Shown here: positions 18,773-28,720 of the stretch, in pieces
Layout: the number at the start of each line of letters is the position of its first letter
Numbering within the stretch: position 1 is the first letter of the stretch
Assembly: GCF_029167105.1 (NCBI RefSeq)
Contig: NZ_JARFML010000003.1
Coordinates: forward strand, 186,001-250,000
Direction: 5' to 3'
Source: Bradyrhizobium yuanmingense
Lineage (GTDB): Bacteria > Pseudomonadota > Alphaproteobacteria > Rhizobiales > Xanthobacteraceae
Length of the DNA stretch: 64,000 nt
Program-made: the position numbers and the translations under genes
Notes under the pieces: generated by a model
What the model was told of the DNA's origin: nothing
Databases searched by the model: none
The model's input: the letters and a program-made list of their open reading frames with translations, nothing else

Positions 18773-20031
18773 GATTGTTTCCCGTTTCCATCGGTAGAGG
18801 TGTTTGCGCGAGAGGCGCCGCAAGCGCGGCTAGCTGGGGGCTGGAGTGTTTGAACTAAGCAGCCTCAGTTGGGGCCGCGCATCGGGTCAGGGCCGGCAAA
18901 GGTCGGCTGAATTCACCTGGGCGGGCGAGTTATCTTCAATGTTGTAAGCAGAGGCGACACTCTCAATTGATCTGGACTATCGAGACACGTTCGCTGTCCG
19001 TCGTCTTGAGCTCTGCAAGGATTGAGCGTACCGATGTGTCCCCGCATCAGACAGGTTCCTGAAAGGATCCTGAGGTCGAGTTCTTCAACGAGTGACGCGC
19101 TCTTCAGTTGACTAGCTGGAAGCAATGCTGATTCTCGTCGGCTGTCTACGATGACCATGCGTTGCTCTGAACAGGGCAGTCAGCTGAATGGGTACTTGCG
19201 AAAAGCTGACATTTGTTGCTCCAGATGTCGCGCCGACCTCGCAGTCAACCTTCTCGTTCCTGCCGCGGTACCAGCAGTCCGGCACAATGATGCTTGACTA
19301 AGGCAGCTTGTTACGAGCAGGCGGAGCCTGTTACTGGCAGAATCAATGAGTATCAGCCGCGGACGAGCGGATCCGCATGGCTTGTCTGGCGAGGTCTCTC
19401 GTCCAGAGACTGGAGCCATATCGATCATCGTCTCGCTGTCCAGTACATTCCTCGATCCTTTGCGCCCGAGCAGTTTGTGGCCGATTATCCTGGTGGGCGA
19501 CGACTCATCCGCTCCCCCGACACCTCTTGTCGAGAAGTGCCGAAGTGGCGCCTCTGCGACCCAAGCCGCGGCTTAGCCGGAGTTCGTCCGGTCTTGCGCC
19601 ACCGCCTCGTTGTCTTAGACCGTACAATGTGACGCCACGTGCGATTCAAGCCCCTAGCGCTGATTTACTAGCCTCCACAGGGTCGAAAGCGTTCGAGCGA
19701 GGCTGCCGCGAGCGCGAAGCGTTCTTGAGCAGAACCCCACTAGACCAAAGGTCTACTCGTTGCACGAGCCGGAGGTGGGCTGCGTCAGAAGGAGCAGAGC
19801 ACAGCGATTGTACGAGTCCGGCGTCAAGTTCTGGGCCGCCATCGGCGCACGTCAGGAGGGGCAGTTCGTAGCCAATGTGAAAGCGAAGCCGTGCAATAGC
19901 TTTGACGGCGACACCACTTGCAACCGTCATCCTCCAGATGGAGGTGATGATCAAATACCATCGAGCGCGCGGTCCGCGACAAAGGCCATCGCGGCTACGT
20001 CCCGCCTGATTAAAAGCTCAGGGTGTTGATC
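18773..20031. other. 1.2 kb without recognisable genes; holds a short dispersed repeat
   Basis: Short frames on both strands show no family motif. At 19615-19651 a segment including TGACGCCACGTGCGATTCAA recurs nearly identically at 31311-31348 and in weaker form at 25647-25670. Probably decayed DNA between the aminotransferase and the ligase remnant. Confidence 0.5.
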
Positions 20032-20244
20032 TCAGGACAGAAACGGCGGGTGGCGACCACAGATCAAAGGCGAGCTTCCAGGGCGTTCCACTGTCGAGCC
20101 GGTCATCGGCCAAATCAGATCCGAACCGAATATCGCGATCTTGTGTCCCGCTACGCCAGACGCGGGGTCATAACGGTTTGAGTCGCGGCCGATCGGGCCG
20201 GCCAGGTAGATACTGACCGGTGGCGCCCAATCCTTGACAATCAA
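20032..20244 (-). pseudogene. short fragment coupled to the ligase gene, unidentified
   Basis: A 70-codon frame opening with TTG that overlaps the end of the ligase gene. It reads PPVSIYLAGPIGRDSNRYDP, then GHKIAIFGSDLIWPMTG, with the compositional look of a real protein, possibly the C-terminal part of an amidohydrolase-type enzyme. No complete domain is visible and I do not trust a function. Confidence 0.3.
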
Positions 20245-21779
20245 TTTGCCTCGGTGTGATTGCCCGAGCGGGCATCGAGGTCCTTCAACTTGAAATGCTG
20301 GATTTTGCCCAACTCCGTTCGGGGCAACTCGTCAGTAAAGATGATCTCGCGTGGCGCCTTGAAGCGTGCGAGCTGCGTTCTCACATATTCGATCAGCACG
20401 TCCGCCTCAATCCGAGCTCCAGGCTGCTTGACCACGTAGGCGACCGGCACTTCGTCCCAACGAGGATCGGGCCGGCCGACAACGGCGCATTCCGCGACAT
20501 CCGGATGCTCCGTAAGCACACGCTCCACCTCCGCCGGGTAAATGTTTTCTCCGCCGGAAATGATCATATTCTTCTTGCGATCGAGCACCCAAAAATATCC
20601 ATCCGCGTCGCTTCGTCCGATGTCGCCAGTATAATACCAGCCGTTCCGCAAAACCTCGCGGGTTGCGTGTTGGTTGTTCCAATATTCGCAGAAGAGATTG
20701 GGCCCGCGTACAGCAATCTCGCCCGCAGTGCCGGGCGGTAGCTTATCGCCGGCATCATTCGTGATTGCCGCTTCGCAGCATAGGCCCGCTCGTCCGGTCG
20801 AGCCATCGCGCGTGAGATCGCCGCGTAACCTTGTATAGAGAGCAATAGGACTGGTTTCCGTGGAGCCATAAACCTGCAGCACGGTTATCCCGCGTTCGGC
20901 CAATTGTCCGATAACGTGTCGCGGCACCATGGTTGAACCCGTGGAGATGGCCTTCAGGGAGCATACGTCGACCCTCGGCCATCGGGGATGATCGGCCAGA
21001 GCTTGGATCGTAGCTGGCACCAGTACGGTTAACGTGGGCCGATCGCGCTCAAACGCTGCAAGGGTTGCTTCTGGCGTAAACCGGCTGTGGAGCGTAACTG
21101 TCGCGCCGTAATGCAAGGCGGGCGTGGTCAGAATGTTGAGGCCGCCGACGTGAAACAATGGCAACACGGATAGGATATGGTCGGTCGGGCTGAGCTCATG
21201 CATGTGCCGACTCATGACGCCATTCCAAAACAACGCTTCCTGGCGCAGCACAGCGCCCTTGGGTCGTCCTGTGGTCCCCGACGTATAGACGATCAGGAGT
21301 GGACAGGACAGATCGACATACGCGTTGGAATCATCACCGCGCGCTTCCTCGAGCAGCTCACACCACTTGCTTCCGCCGACGGGATCAAAGTCGAGTCCGA
21401 TAATGGCCGCAAAGGGCAACTGCTCCGCCACCGGCGGCAGAATTCCCTGGAAGGCCTGTTCTAGCACGAGGACTTTGATACCAGCATCGGACAGGATGAA
21501 GAGCTGCTCCGCGATCGCAAGTCGCCAGTTCAATGGCACGAGAATTGCGCCGAGTCGCGCGCAAGCATACAGCAGAACCAGATAATCGGGCCGGTTCAAG
21601 CTGAGGATCGCAATGCGGTCCCCTCTCTCGACGCCGAGCCGGGTTTTCAAAGCGCGCGCGGCCTGTTCGATACGACGGAGGAAAGCGACATAGCTCAAAG
21701 TCGTCCCCTCGAAATGGATTGCCGCTTTGTCGCCTTCAAACGCCGCGTTGCGCTCGATCAGTGTGCTAAGATTAATCAT
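20241..21779 (-). CDS. adenylate-forming acyl/aryl-CoA ligase
   Basis: 512 residues, class I ANL enzyme. The P-loop YTSGTTGRPKG is at 165-175, followed by A5 (VYGSTETSP), A7 (YTGDIGR), the hinge A8 (DRKKNMIISGGENIYPAEVE) and the catalytic lysine of A10 (ELPRTELGKIQHFKL) near residue 497. All motifs are intact. It activates a carboxylic acid as acyl-AMP and then makes the CoA thioester; the substrate cannot be read from the sequence, though the trp genes nearby make an aromatic acid such as anthranilate worth testing. It lies downstream of the flavin reductase and two small ORFs on the same strand. Confidence 0.88.
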   Translation of the reverse strand: MINLSTLIERNAAFEGDKAAIHFEGTTLSYVAFLRRIEQAARALKTRLGVERGDRIAILSLNRPDYLVLLYACARLGAILVPLNWRLAIAEQLFILSDAGIKVLVLEQAFQGILPPVAEQLPFAAIIGLDFDPVGGSKWCELLEEARGDDSNAYVDLSCPLLIVYTSGTTGRPKGAVLRQEALFWNGVMSRHMHELSPTDHILSVLPLFHVGGLNILTTPALHYGATVTLHSRFTPEATLAAFERDRPTLTVLVPATIQALADHPRWPRVDVCSLKAISTGSTMVPRHVIGQLAERGITVLQVYGSTETSPIALYTRLRGDLTRDGSTGRAGLCCEAAITNDAGDKLPPGTAGEIAVRGPNLFCEYWNNQHATREVLRNGWYYTGDIGRSDADGYFWVLDRKKNMIISGGENIYPAEVERVLTEHPDVAECAVVGRPDPRWDEVPVAYVVKQPGARIEADVLIEYVRTQLARFKAPREIIFTDELPRTELGKIQHFKLKDLDARSGNHTEAN

Positions 21780-21874
21780 CAGTCGCTCGCTCTTTTTGGC
21801 GTTGACATCGTCTTCGTTCCGACGCGCTCAGAATGTGAGATTCCGATCGTGCTTCGAGGGACTCGATTGCGCTC

Positions 21875-22066
21875 TCATTGCTCGATTGACGAGCGGCTTC
21901 CGGGCGATCGCCAGGCCCGTGCGGCGAGCCCATCCAAGATCCCGTTTGTACCGCCACTAGGCCGCTCTCGTTGCTCCCCAATGACCGCTCGCGACAGAAT
22001 GCCTCCGGCAACCGGAGGGACGACGTCTACCGGATAGGCTGCCTCGCTACGGAAATTGTTGTCCAT
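21875..22066 (-). CDS. short ORF, unidentified
   Basis: A 63-codon frame starting ATG two bases after the stop of the upstream 99-codon frame (TGATCATG), so likely translationally coupled. It begins MDNNFRSEAAYPVDVVPPVA. The N-terminal part looks protein-like, the C-terminal part (AWRSPGSRSSIEQ) does not, which suggests a frameshift near 21900 in a longer gene reaching toward the ligase. No motif recognised. Confidence 0.35.
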   Translation of the reverse strand: MDNNFRSEAAYPVDVVPPVAGGILSRAVIGEQRERPSGGTNGILDGLAARAWRSPGSRSSIEQ

Positions 22067-22068
22067 GA

Positions 22069-22368
22069 TCAGAATGTCCTCTCGATGTGCACGCGAATTG
22101 CGTTTGCGTCGGCATCGATCCAGTTTAGCGCTGCGGCCGATGCGATCATCTTTCGGTAGGCCGTTTCCCAGGATTTGTCGTCCGGCCGGCCCGGCAAAAC
22201 AGGAATCAGATCAATAGGCACCAGTGCATTATCCCGGTCCACGATCACAATCCCTCTTAAGGAAGGCGATCCAACAGTGGCTTCGGCCTTGAACACGAGC
22301 TTAAGCTTATCGAGATCGAAGGCATCTCGCAGGTGTAGGCCACGTTCAGGTAAGTATTCGATGATCAT
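22069..22368 (-). CDS. hypothetical protein, 99 residues
   Basis: Frame starting MIIEYLPERGLHLRDAFDLD, with IVIVDRDNALVPIDLIPVLP and WIDADANAIRVHIERTF. The composition is that of a soluble alpha/beta protein, not a chance frame. It lies 69 bases after the flavin reductase gene on the same strand and is coupled to the following short ORF. I do not recognise the family. Given its place it may belong to the monooxygenase/ligase pathway. Confidence 0.45.
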   Translation of the reverse strand: MIIEYLPERGLHLRDAFDLDKLKLVFKAEATVGSPSLRGIVIVDRDNALVPIDLIPVLPGRPDDKSWETAYRKMIASAAALNWIDADANAIRVHIERTF

Positions 22369-22437
22369 TGCGATGTGTGTGGGAAGATCGGCCGAGCCGT
22401 CATTGATGGGAGTGGTTCTGTGCGGCCGAAGTAGTAC

Positions 22438-22962
22438 TCAGCCCTCGGTCAACGTTCGGAGCGCGCCCCTGAAGTTTACCAGCGGCTGGCCCTGTCTCGT
22501 TCGCGCCGCGACGATGCGCCCAACAAAGATTCCGTGCGTGCCAACCATTTGATGGTGATGCAAAACGCATTCGAGCACGCAGATTGCGCTTGACAGGACC
22601 GGTATGCCCAACAGGCCTTCATCCCAAGGGGCTTCCTCAAAACGATGAACGCCTTTGGCACCGACTCGGCCGGCGAAACGCAGTGCAAGGTCTTGCTGAT
22701 CACTGGCAAGAAGGCTGACGCCAAAGCCGCCGTTGGCGAGTATGGCAGTGTAAGTCTCGGAAGTCGTACCAATACAGACCAGTAAACAGGGAGGCTCCAG
22801 ACAGAGCGAGGTGATAGAACTGACCGTTAGCCCTCGTCGGTCGGGCCCTGTACCCGAAGCCACAATGGCTACACCGCTCGCTAGATTCCGCATGGCTTGG
22901 CGAAATTCGTTCGCGTCGACCGACTGAATATCGCCCAGAGGCGAAGGCAAGTGCCAAGTCAT
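22438..22962 (-). CDS. flavin reductase-like domain protein (HpaC/RutF type)
   Basis: 174 residues, FMN-binding split-barrel. Typical features are FRQAMRNLASGVAIVASGTG, the GLTVSSITSLCLEPPCLLVC segment (flavin contacts), NGGFGVSLLASDQQDLALRF, and HHHQMVGTHGIFVGRIVAA near the end. It would reduce FMN or FAD with NAD(P)H and supply a two-component monooxygenase; the luciferase-like protein at 16455-17525 is the obvious partner. Same strand as the ligase and trp genes. Intact. Confidence 0.82.
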   Translation of the reverse strand: MTWHLPSPLGDIQSVDANEFRQAMRNLASGVAIVASGTGPDRRGLTVSSITSLCLEPPCLLVCIGTTSETYTAILANGGFGVSLLASDQQDLALRFAGRVGAKGVHRFEEAPWDEGLLGIPVLSSAICVLECVLHHHQMVGTHGIFVGRIVAARTRQGQPLVNFRGALRTLTEG

Positions 22963-23382
22963 GGCGCGCCTATGAAGTCATTCTTCATTCTCTTCAGCTG
23001 CGCTGCGGGAGACTGCATCGGCGCGCTAGGGGTCTCAAACCCAGCCCGGTTCTCCCTCGACAGCCGCGCGCCAGCTGCTATCGGTACGGCGAGTCTACGA
23101 CCGTAACTCGGCTCCAAAGAACCCGCTATTGGCGCAGGCACCACCGTTGCTAGCCGAGGTTGCCGGTTAATGGTGTGAACCATGCAATCAGTGTGATTCA
23201 TCATTGGGTGACCTGTGACGAGGTGGGTTGGACGATGCATATCGGCCAGGGCGCGTCGCGACAGCCGGCAGCTCATGGAGTCCCGGGTCGAGCAGATTGC
23301 CACCAAAAGGCATAGGCCGATGACGGTCTTGCCGAACGGAAGCCGGAGATGATGAAGCCGGAGCGAAACAGTCTGTGCTCCA

Positions 23383-24201
23383 TCAATACGTTCCGGGGTT
23401 AACGGCAGGCTGGCGTGATAGCAGCGCAAGGGTTGCTGCCGTGACATCGGACTGCCGCATCAGACTCTCGCCGACGAGAAAGGTTGAGACGCCAGCCCGT
23501 GAGAGCCTGTGTAGATCAGCATTCGCAAAGATGCCGCTTTCGGAGACAGTTAGACGGTCTCCAGGAACCAGCGGCGCCAGCCTTTCGGTGGTCGCTAGCG
23601 TCGTAACGAAAGTACGCAAGTTCCGATTGTTGATGCCAATCAGTGGCGAACGAAGTGTTAGCGCGCGGTCTAGCTCCTCTCGACCATGGACCTCAATCAG
23701 GACGTCCATACCATATGTGTGTGCGGCGGCTTCGATCTCGCGGGCAGCGCCGTCGTCGAGAGCCGCCATGATGATCAGGATGCAATCAGATCCATAGGCG
23801 CGCGCCTCGACGACCTGATAGGTATCGAAAATGAAGTCCTTGCGCAGTATCGGCAGACTTGTTGCAGCTCGCGCTGCCGTCATGAAATCGAGATGTCCCT
23901 GAAAGGACTTCCCATCCGTCAGGACTGAGAGGCAGGCCGCTCCACCGGCCTCAAAGGCCGTCGCCAGCAAGGACGGGTCGAAGTCGGAGCGAATGAGGCC
24001 TCTGGAGGGGGAAGCCCTCTTTATCTCGGCGATAAGTGCGTACTCGCCCGCAATATGCTTGCCGCGAACCGCGCTGACAAATCCGCGTGGCGCCGGAGCA
24101 CGCCGTGCGAGCGCCTCGATCTCCGATAGCGGCACCGCTCGCTTGGCGTAGACAATCTCTTCGCGCTTATAGGTCTCGATCCTGCGTAGAAAGTCAGACA
24201 T
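23383..24201 (-). CDS. trpC: indole-3-glycerol phosphate synthase
   Basis: 272 residues, (beta/alpha)8 barrel with all key segments: [12 protein letters not shown] (catalytic lysine), [17 protein letters not shown] (second lysine), [13 protein letters not shown] (glutamate), [14 protein letters not shown] and FLVGESLM. It converts CdRP to indole-3-glycerol phosphate in tryptophan synthesis. It starts 14 bases after the trpD stop, so the pair is an operon. No trpE, trpG, trpA or trpB is in the window, which argues for an accessory copy tied to the neighbouring genes. Confidence 0.9.
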   Translation of the reverse strand: MSDFLRRIETYKREEIVYAKRAVPLSEIEALARRAPAPRGFVSAVRGKHIAGEYALIAEIKRASPSRGLIRSDFDPSLLATAFEAGGAACLSVLTDGKSFQGHLDFMTAARAATSLPILRKDFIFDTYQVVEARAYGSDCILIIMAALDDGAAREIEAAAHTYGMDVLIEVHGREELDRALTLRSPLIGINNRNLRTFVTTLATTERLAPLVPGDRLTVSESGIFANADLHRLSRAGVSTFLVGESLMRQSDVTAATLALLSRQPAVNPGTY

Positions 24202-24215
24202 TGGCTATCCCGCTG

Positions 24216-25229
24216 TCATGCGTTTGACACTTCAATCAGACGTTTCAGTCGTGCCGCTGCAGCGCCCGTATCGATCGATTGCTGTCCAATGGCGACGCCC
24301 TCCTTTAGAGTCTTGGCGTGGCCGGCGATGACCAGCGCCGCGGCCGCGTTGAAAGTCGCGATGTCGCGATACGGACTCAGTTTGCCGTCCAGCACGCCTT
24401 GTAGCGCGACTGCACTGGCCTCAGCATCGCCGCCCCTTAGATCTTCTTCGCTACAGCGGGTGAGGCCTGCTTCCTCCGGCGTCACTTGGAATGTGCGGAT
24501 ACAGCCCTCGTCAAGTGCGGCGACAAAAGTCGAGCCGGTAAGAGTGATCTCGTCGAGCCCGTCCGAACCATGCACCACCCACGCCGACTCAGCGCCAAGA
24601 GCCTTCAGCACTTGCGCGAAAGGCTGCACCCAGCGGCGCGAAAAAACTCCAACCAGCTGCCGCGTGATCCCTGCCGGATTGGCCAGCGGGCCCACCATAT
24701 TGAAGATGGTGCGGGTCGCAAGCTCCACCCGTGTCGAGCGGACGTGCTTCATCACGGGATGATGGACGGGCGCATACATAAATCCAATACCAGCTTCGCG
24801 CACACAGCGACCAACCTGGTCATGATCGAGATCGAGCTTTACGCCGAGCGATGCGAGGACATCGGCAGCGCCTGAGCGCGAGGAGGCTGCTCCATTGCAA
24901 TGTTTTGCAACCGGTATGCCGGCGCCTGCGACAATGAAAGCGGCACAGGTCGACACGTTCACCGAACCGGAACCATCTCCTCCCGTCCCGACAATGTCGA
25001 TCGCCTGAGCGGGCGCGCTCACCCGCAGCATTTTGCTGCGCATGGCCGAAACCGCTCCGGTGATCTCCTCTACGGTTTCGCCCCGCACCCGGAGCGCCAT
25101 CAGCAGACCGCCGATTTGTGAAGGCGTGGCCTCGCCGGACATGATTATCTCGAACGCTGACGCTGCTTCTTCGCGGGTCAGGCCTGCGCCGGAGGCGACT
25201 TTCCCAATGATAGACTTGAGTGAATCCAT
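24216..25229 (-). CDS. trpD: anthranilate phosphoribosyltransferase, altered KHGNR motif
   Basis: 337 residues, the usual length, starting [11 protein letters not shown] at 25229; an upstream in-frame start at 25301 gives unrelated residues. [14 protein letters not shown] (PRPP site) is at 81-94 and the metal-binding [10 protein letters not shown] segment is present. The normally conserved KHGNR motif reads KHCNG at 109-113: Gly to Cys and Arg to Gly. This segment lies at the PRPP/anthranilate site, so activity or substrate preference may be changed. Paired with trpC downstream. Confidence 0.88.
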   Translation of the reverse strand: MDSLKSIIGKVASGAGLTREEAASAFEIIMSGEATPSQIGGLLMALRVRGETVEEITGAVSAMRSKMLRVSAPAQAIDIVGTGGDGSGSVNVSTCAAFIVAGAGIPVAKHCNGAASSRSGAADVLASLGVKLDLDHDQVGRCVREAGIGFMYAPVHHPVMKHVRSTRVELATRTIFNMVGPLANPAGITRQLVGVFSRRWVQPFAQVLKALGAESAWVVHGSDGLDEITLTGSTFVAALDEGCIRTFQVTPEEAGLTRCSEEDLRGGDAEASAVALQGVLDGKLSPYRDIATFNAAAALVIAGHAKTLKEGVAIGQQSIDTGAAAARLKRLIEVSNA

Positions 25230-26183
25230 GGTGATTGCGAGCCGTACCTTGGTTGCTGCTGGTCGCGAAAGTTGATGGGTGATCTGGGCAGTCGGGTGCA
25301 CGCAGAGAGTTGTCAGCTCTTGATCTCATCGGCTAAAGCCGAACATGCGCTCGGAAAGTCACGCTGCGATATCTGTTCGCGGCGTTTCTTTGCGTTCTTG
25401 CTGCAGCTCGTCGAACCCGCAGGCAAGGTGACGCTTTCGGCTGCGTCCGTTCCGGTGTGTTGCGCGGCGTACCGCCCGGTGCCTGGCTCATGAGAGTGCG
25501 CCGGTGCTCGCGGTCTGTCGGTGTCAAGGCTATTAGTTCGATGCCCAACGGTTCTTCCTCTATGCGGATCTTATGCGCGCAAATGCGCTGGCACTGTCGG
25601 CGCTCTGGTTTGAGGTTAGCGTCACGATCACCCTCAGGCTACGACCTGACGCAACGTACGGTTCAAGTCCTGCGATGCCGTTCAGCGGTCTATTCTGCCG
25701 GAGGATCGTTCACATTCGCAAACCAACAATGCAGCTGCCGACGCCAACCACGGGCAAGTAGAAGAATTATGCGTCGCGGACGAAGCGGCTATCGGCTGTA
25801 CCGGAATATCGTCGTACGATGGCGATCTTTCCGAGAATAGCGCCAGAGCGCACAAAGGTTGGGCTTTGCGTCAGGGTGAGAACGAGAAGCGCTAGGTCGT
25901 CTTGCGGAGGTGAACCCTGGTTTCAACTTGGAGTGCCGGTGCAATCGTTTGGTTCGCCAAACCAGGCTAGCAAATTCGACGGTGTCGGCATTGGCGCTGC
26001 CTTTGAGATGACGCGAGTTAGCCGTGCCGAGCCGCGACATCCCGCCATCGCGTCATTTTCACTCGTACCGCAGCGCGGCGCGCCTAATGACGATCCTGGT
26101 CTGGACATGGCAAGAGCCACCATGCGCGACGGCTGCAGGCCAGCGTCCATCGGGGCAGCACGCTGCCTGATGGGGCAGGGGAC
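25230..26183. other. about 950 bases without recognisable genes
   Basis: Open frames are short and mutually contradictory. A diverged copy of the dispersed repeat lies at 25647-25670 (TGACGCAACGTACGGTTCAA). The sequence just right of 25229 should hold the trpD promoter; I see no convincing operator or attenuator, and no leader peptide with a tryptophan run. Confidence 0.5.
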
Positions 26184-26474
26184 CTAACTGCGCCAAAGAC
26201 GTGTCAAGATTGTCTCCGTGCGAGCGATTGTCAGGCCGGCCTTCTCGAGAGCATCCAAGATCTTGCCTGCAACCACTCGTGGGCTGCCCTGGTGCTCTTC
26301 ACTCAGGTCAACCGATAGCACGCCGGCGATGAGCGCAAGCGCTTTGTTGCGCGACGCGCAGTCGTAATCGGCATACTCGCCACAAGCACTACAGGCGATC
26401 ACCGGCCGGCCAGTCCAGGGATCGTGCAAGGCGCTCTGGCACCATTTATCTGCGTGGCATTTCGGGCACAGCAT
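26184..26474 (-). CDS. small zinc-ribbon protein, hypothetical
   Basis: 96 residues. It opens MLCPKCHADKW and continues with IACSACGEYADYDCASRN, giving two CxxC pairs that form a plausible zinc ribbon, followed by a helical tail (VVAGKILDALEKAGLTIART). No ribosome binding site of note. The function is unknown; the coherent N-terminal knuckle argues that it is or was a gene. Confidence 0.5.
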   Translation of the reverse strand: MLCPKCHADKWCQSALHDPWTGRPVIACSACGEYADYDCASRNKALALIAGVLSVDLSEEHQGSPRVVAGKILDALEKAGLTIARTETILTRLWRS

Positions 26475-27111
26475 AGTTCGATTCCATGACGGCTGAACTT
26501 CGCAAGATATGGCAGTCAGCTGGACGACTGCTTAGCTGCTCTACGTCCGCGAAAGCGCAGAGATTGCACAACCCACCTTGCAGCTCCAGGAATGAACAAC
26601 ACGATCGAGACGAGCGCGGTAGGAATCCAACGGACGGAGAAAGCCGTGTCTCCCAATTTGATGCGTGAGTAACCAGCGCGATCAAGGCAAGTAGGAGGGA
26701 GTCCCCAAGGAGGACCGGCTCTAAGAAACGTCGATCGACGTTCGGTTGAATTATTGTCATCAAACGGATCTGCTATCCTCCCGTAGGCTCCGCTCGATGT
26801 CAAAGTGGGCCGCGCAAAGCCGGCTCAGGCCGCGGTTCGTCACTGAGAAATTCAAGGGAGTGTTCGCTCCTGTCTGAGCCGAGCGCAAGGCGATGCTTGG
26901 CTCCGTAACGGTGCCTCGCGATCCAAGTGTTGCGGATTATACCCGACGGTGTTTCGAACTTTCCACGATGCGAGGTCCTCATTCGGGAGTGCCGATAAGC
27001 GCGGTGCTTTCGATGAGCGCGTTTAGGAACGGGAATGGCACGCCGGCTCTGATGTAACGGAGGAACACCGTGGCTTTTCCTTCATCTGATCTTGATCTCT
27101 GGTACCCACCG
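26475..27111 (-). other. non-coding stretch with a possible frameshifted small membrane protein
   Basis: On the minus strand two overlapping frames (26763 leftward and 26803 leftward) would join near 26660 into a roughly 80-residue protein with two hydrophobic segments (LLGDSLLLALIALVTHA and WIPTALVSIVLFIPGAARWV). It is unrecognised and may be a chance. The rest, up to the carboxylase operon end at 27112, shows nothing. Confidence 0.3.
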
Positions 27112-28719
27112 CTACATTCTGAAGACGCCGTAATGGGGTGGTTCGATCGGCGCATTCAGTGAGGCGCTCAGAACGATAGCAAGAGCTGTCCTGGTGTCTA
27201 CCGGATCAAGAATTCCGTCGTCCCATATCTCGGAGGTCGCATAGTAGGCGTTCGAGCGCTCTCGATACTCTTCCACAATGGGCTGGCGAATGGCGGCCAG
27301 CTCCTCGTCCGAAAGGCGTCTACCATGGCGCGCCAATTGTTTTGCCTTGACATGTGTGAGCACGCCCACCGCTTGTTCGGCGCCCATTGCTGAGATCTGA
27401 GACTGCGGCCATGAAAACAAAAAGCGTGGATCGAAAGCCCGTCCTGCCATAGCGTAGGTACCGGCTCCGTGGGAGCTGTTACAAACGAGCGTGAATTTGG
27501 GCACAGAGGCTCCAGCGACGGCCATTATCAACTTAGCGCCATCCTTGGTTATGCCGCGCCTTTCGTAATCTCGGCCAACCATGAAGCCGGTGATATTCTG
27601 CAGGAAGACAAGGGGTGTTCGGTTCTTGTCGCACAGCTGAATGAAATGTGCACCTTTCAGTGCGCTTTCGCTCAGGAGCACACCATTGTTGGCCAGGACA
27701 CCGATTTGATAGCCATGGAGCTGTGCAAAGCCACACACCAGAGTGTCGCCATAGCACCCCTGGTACTCATGGAATCGACTGCCGTCGACCAGACGAGCGA
27801 TGACCTCTCGCATGTCTAGTTGCACGCGTGGATCCCTTGGAAGGATGCCGTAAAGTTCTGATGCGTCGTAGGCGGGAGGCTCCGGAGCGGTTCGATTGAT
27901 AAGGGTCTTCGCGGGCTGATCGAAACGAGCGACGATTTCCCGAGCGATCGCAATCGCATGTGCCTCGGACGTTGCGAGATAGTCGCACGTCCCCGACACG
28001 CTGGTGTGCACGCGACCGCCGCCAAGCTCTTCGGCGGAAACCACCGCGCCAGTGGCAGCCTTGACGACCGGAGGGCCGCCGAGAAAAATCGCTCCCGTGC
28101 CCTCGACGATAATGTTGTAGTCACTGAGTGCCGGAACGTAGGCGCCTCCTGCGGTGCAATGACCCATTGCGATCGCGACCTGCGGCACTCCCATCTTCGA
28201 GAGTATGGACTGGTTCCGAAAGATTCGTCCGGCATGATACTTGTCTGCAAAGAATTCCGCTTGCATCGGTAGGAAGCCGCCGGCGCAGTCACACAAATGA
28301 ACCACGGGCAGCCGATTCTCGATCGCAATGTCCAAAGCTCGCACGATCTTCTTGACCGAATGCGGATACCAAGCCCCGCCTTTCACACTGGGATCATCCG
28401 CGTGAACGATGATCTCGCGACCGGCAACGATTCCTAGACCGACGACTTGGGCCGCACCCGGCACCTCACCGTCGTACGCCCTGTTGCCAGCTAATGTCGA
28501 AAGCTCCAGGAACGGCGTATCAGGATCGAGCAAGGCCTCGATCCGATCACGAACAAACATCTTGTTCTGCTGCTGCAGCCGCTCGATTTCTCGCGCCGGC
28601 CGGTCGAAGCGGATGGCATGCTGGAGTGCCTTCAATTCGGTTGCAAGCCGCTTATTGTGAAGTTCGTTGAGCCGAAACCCTTCCGATCTTGGGTCTACCA
28701 GAGAGGCAATCCGCTGCAT
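27112..28719 (-). CDS. acyl-CoA carboxylase carboxyltransferase (beta) subunit
   Basis: 535 residues, double crotonase-fold carboxyltransferase like the beta subunits of methylcrotonyl-CoA or geranyl-CoA carboxylase. Landmarks: VHADDPSVKGGAWYPHSVKK, AMGHCTAGGAYVPALSDYN and GAIFLGGPPVVKAATG in the N-domain (acyl/biotin pocket), and LQNITGFMVGRDYERRGI plus CNSSHGAGTYAMAGRAFDP in the C-domain. It transfers CO2 from carboxybiotin to an acyl-CoA. It is the last gene of a tight leftward three-gene operon, one base after the biotin carrier. Intact. Confidence 0.9.
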   Translation of the reverse strand: MQRIASLVDPRSEGFRLNELHNKRLATELKALQHAIRFDRPAREIERLQQQNKMFVRDRIEALLDPDTPFLELSTLAGNRAYDGEVPGAAQVVGLGIVAGREIIVHADDPSVKGGAWYPHSVKKIVRALDIAIENRLPVVHLCDCAGGFLPMQAEFFADKYHAGRIFRNQSILSKMGVPQVAIAMGHCTAGGAYVPALSDYNIIVEGTGAIFLGGPPVVKAATGAVVSAEELGGGRVHTSVSGTCDYLATSEAHAIAIAREIVARFDQPAKTLINRTAPEPPAYDASELYGILPRDPRVQLDMREVIARLVDGSRFHEYQGCYGDTLVCGFAQLHGYQIGVLANNGVLLSESALKGAHFIQLCDKNRTPLVFLQNITGFMVGRDYERRGITKDGAKLIMAVAGASVPKFTLVCNSSHGAGTYAMAGRAFDPRFLFSWPQSQISAMGAEQAVGVLTHVKAKQLARHGRRLSDEELAAIRQPIVEEYRERSNAYYATSEIWDDGILDPVDTRTALAIVLSASLNAPIEPPHYGVFRM

Positions 28720-28720
28720 T

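Noticed and set aside
19179..19210. Inverted repeat GTCAGCT ... AGCTGAC considered as a type III secretion tts box
   Set aside because: Spacing and internal sequence do not fit the tts box and no secretion gene follows.
22959..23447. 162-codon minus-strand frame between flavin reductase and trpC
   Set aside because: Its first part overlaps trpC in another frame and it shows no motif; the tail is basic and irregular. Kept as non-coding.
23383..25229. trpD-trpC taken as the housekeeping tryptophan operon
   Set aside because: The usual trpG neighbour and moaC/moeA context of alphaproteobacterial trpDC are absent, the flanks are decayed, and TrpD has an altered motif; an accessory copy fits better.
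26743..26764. Possible FixK-like sequence TTGAATTATTGTCATCAA
   Set aside because: The half-sites are ten bases apart, not the required spacing, and no gene start is suitably placed.
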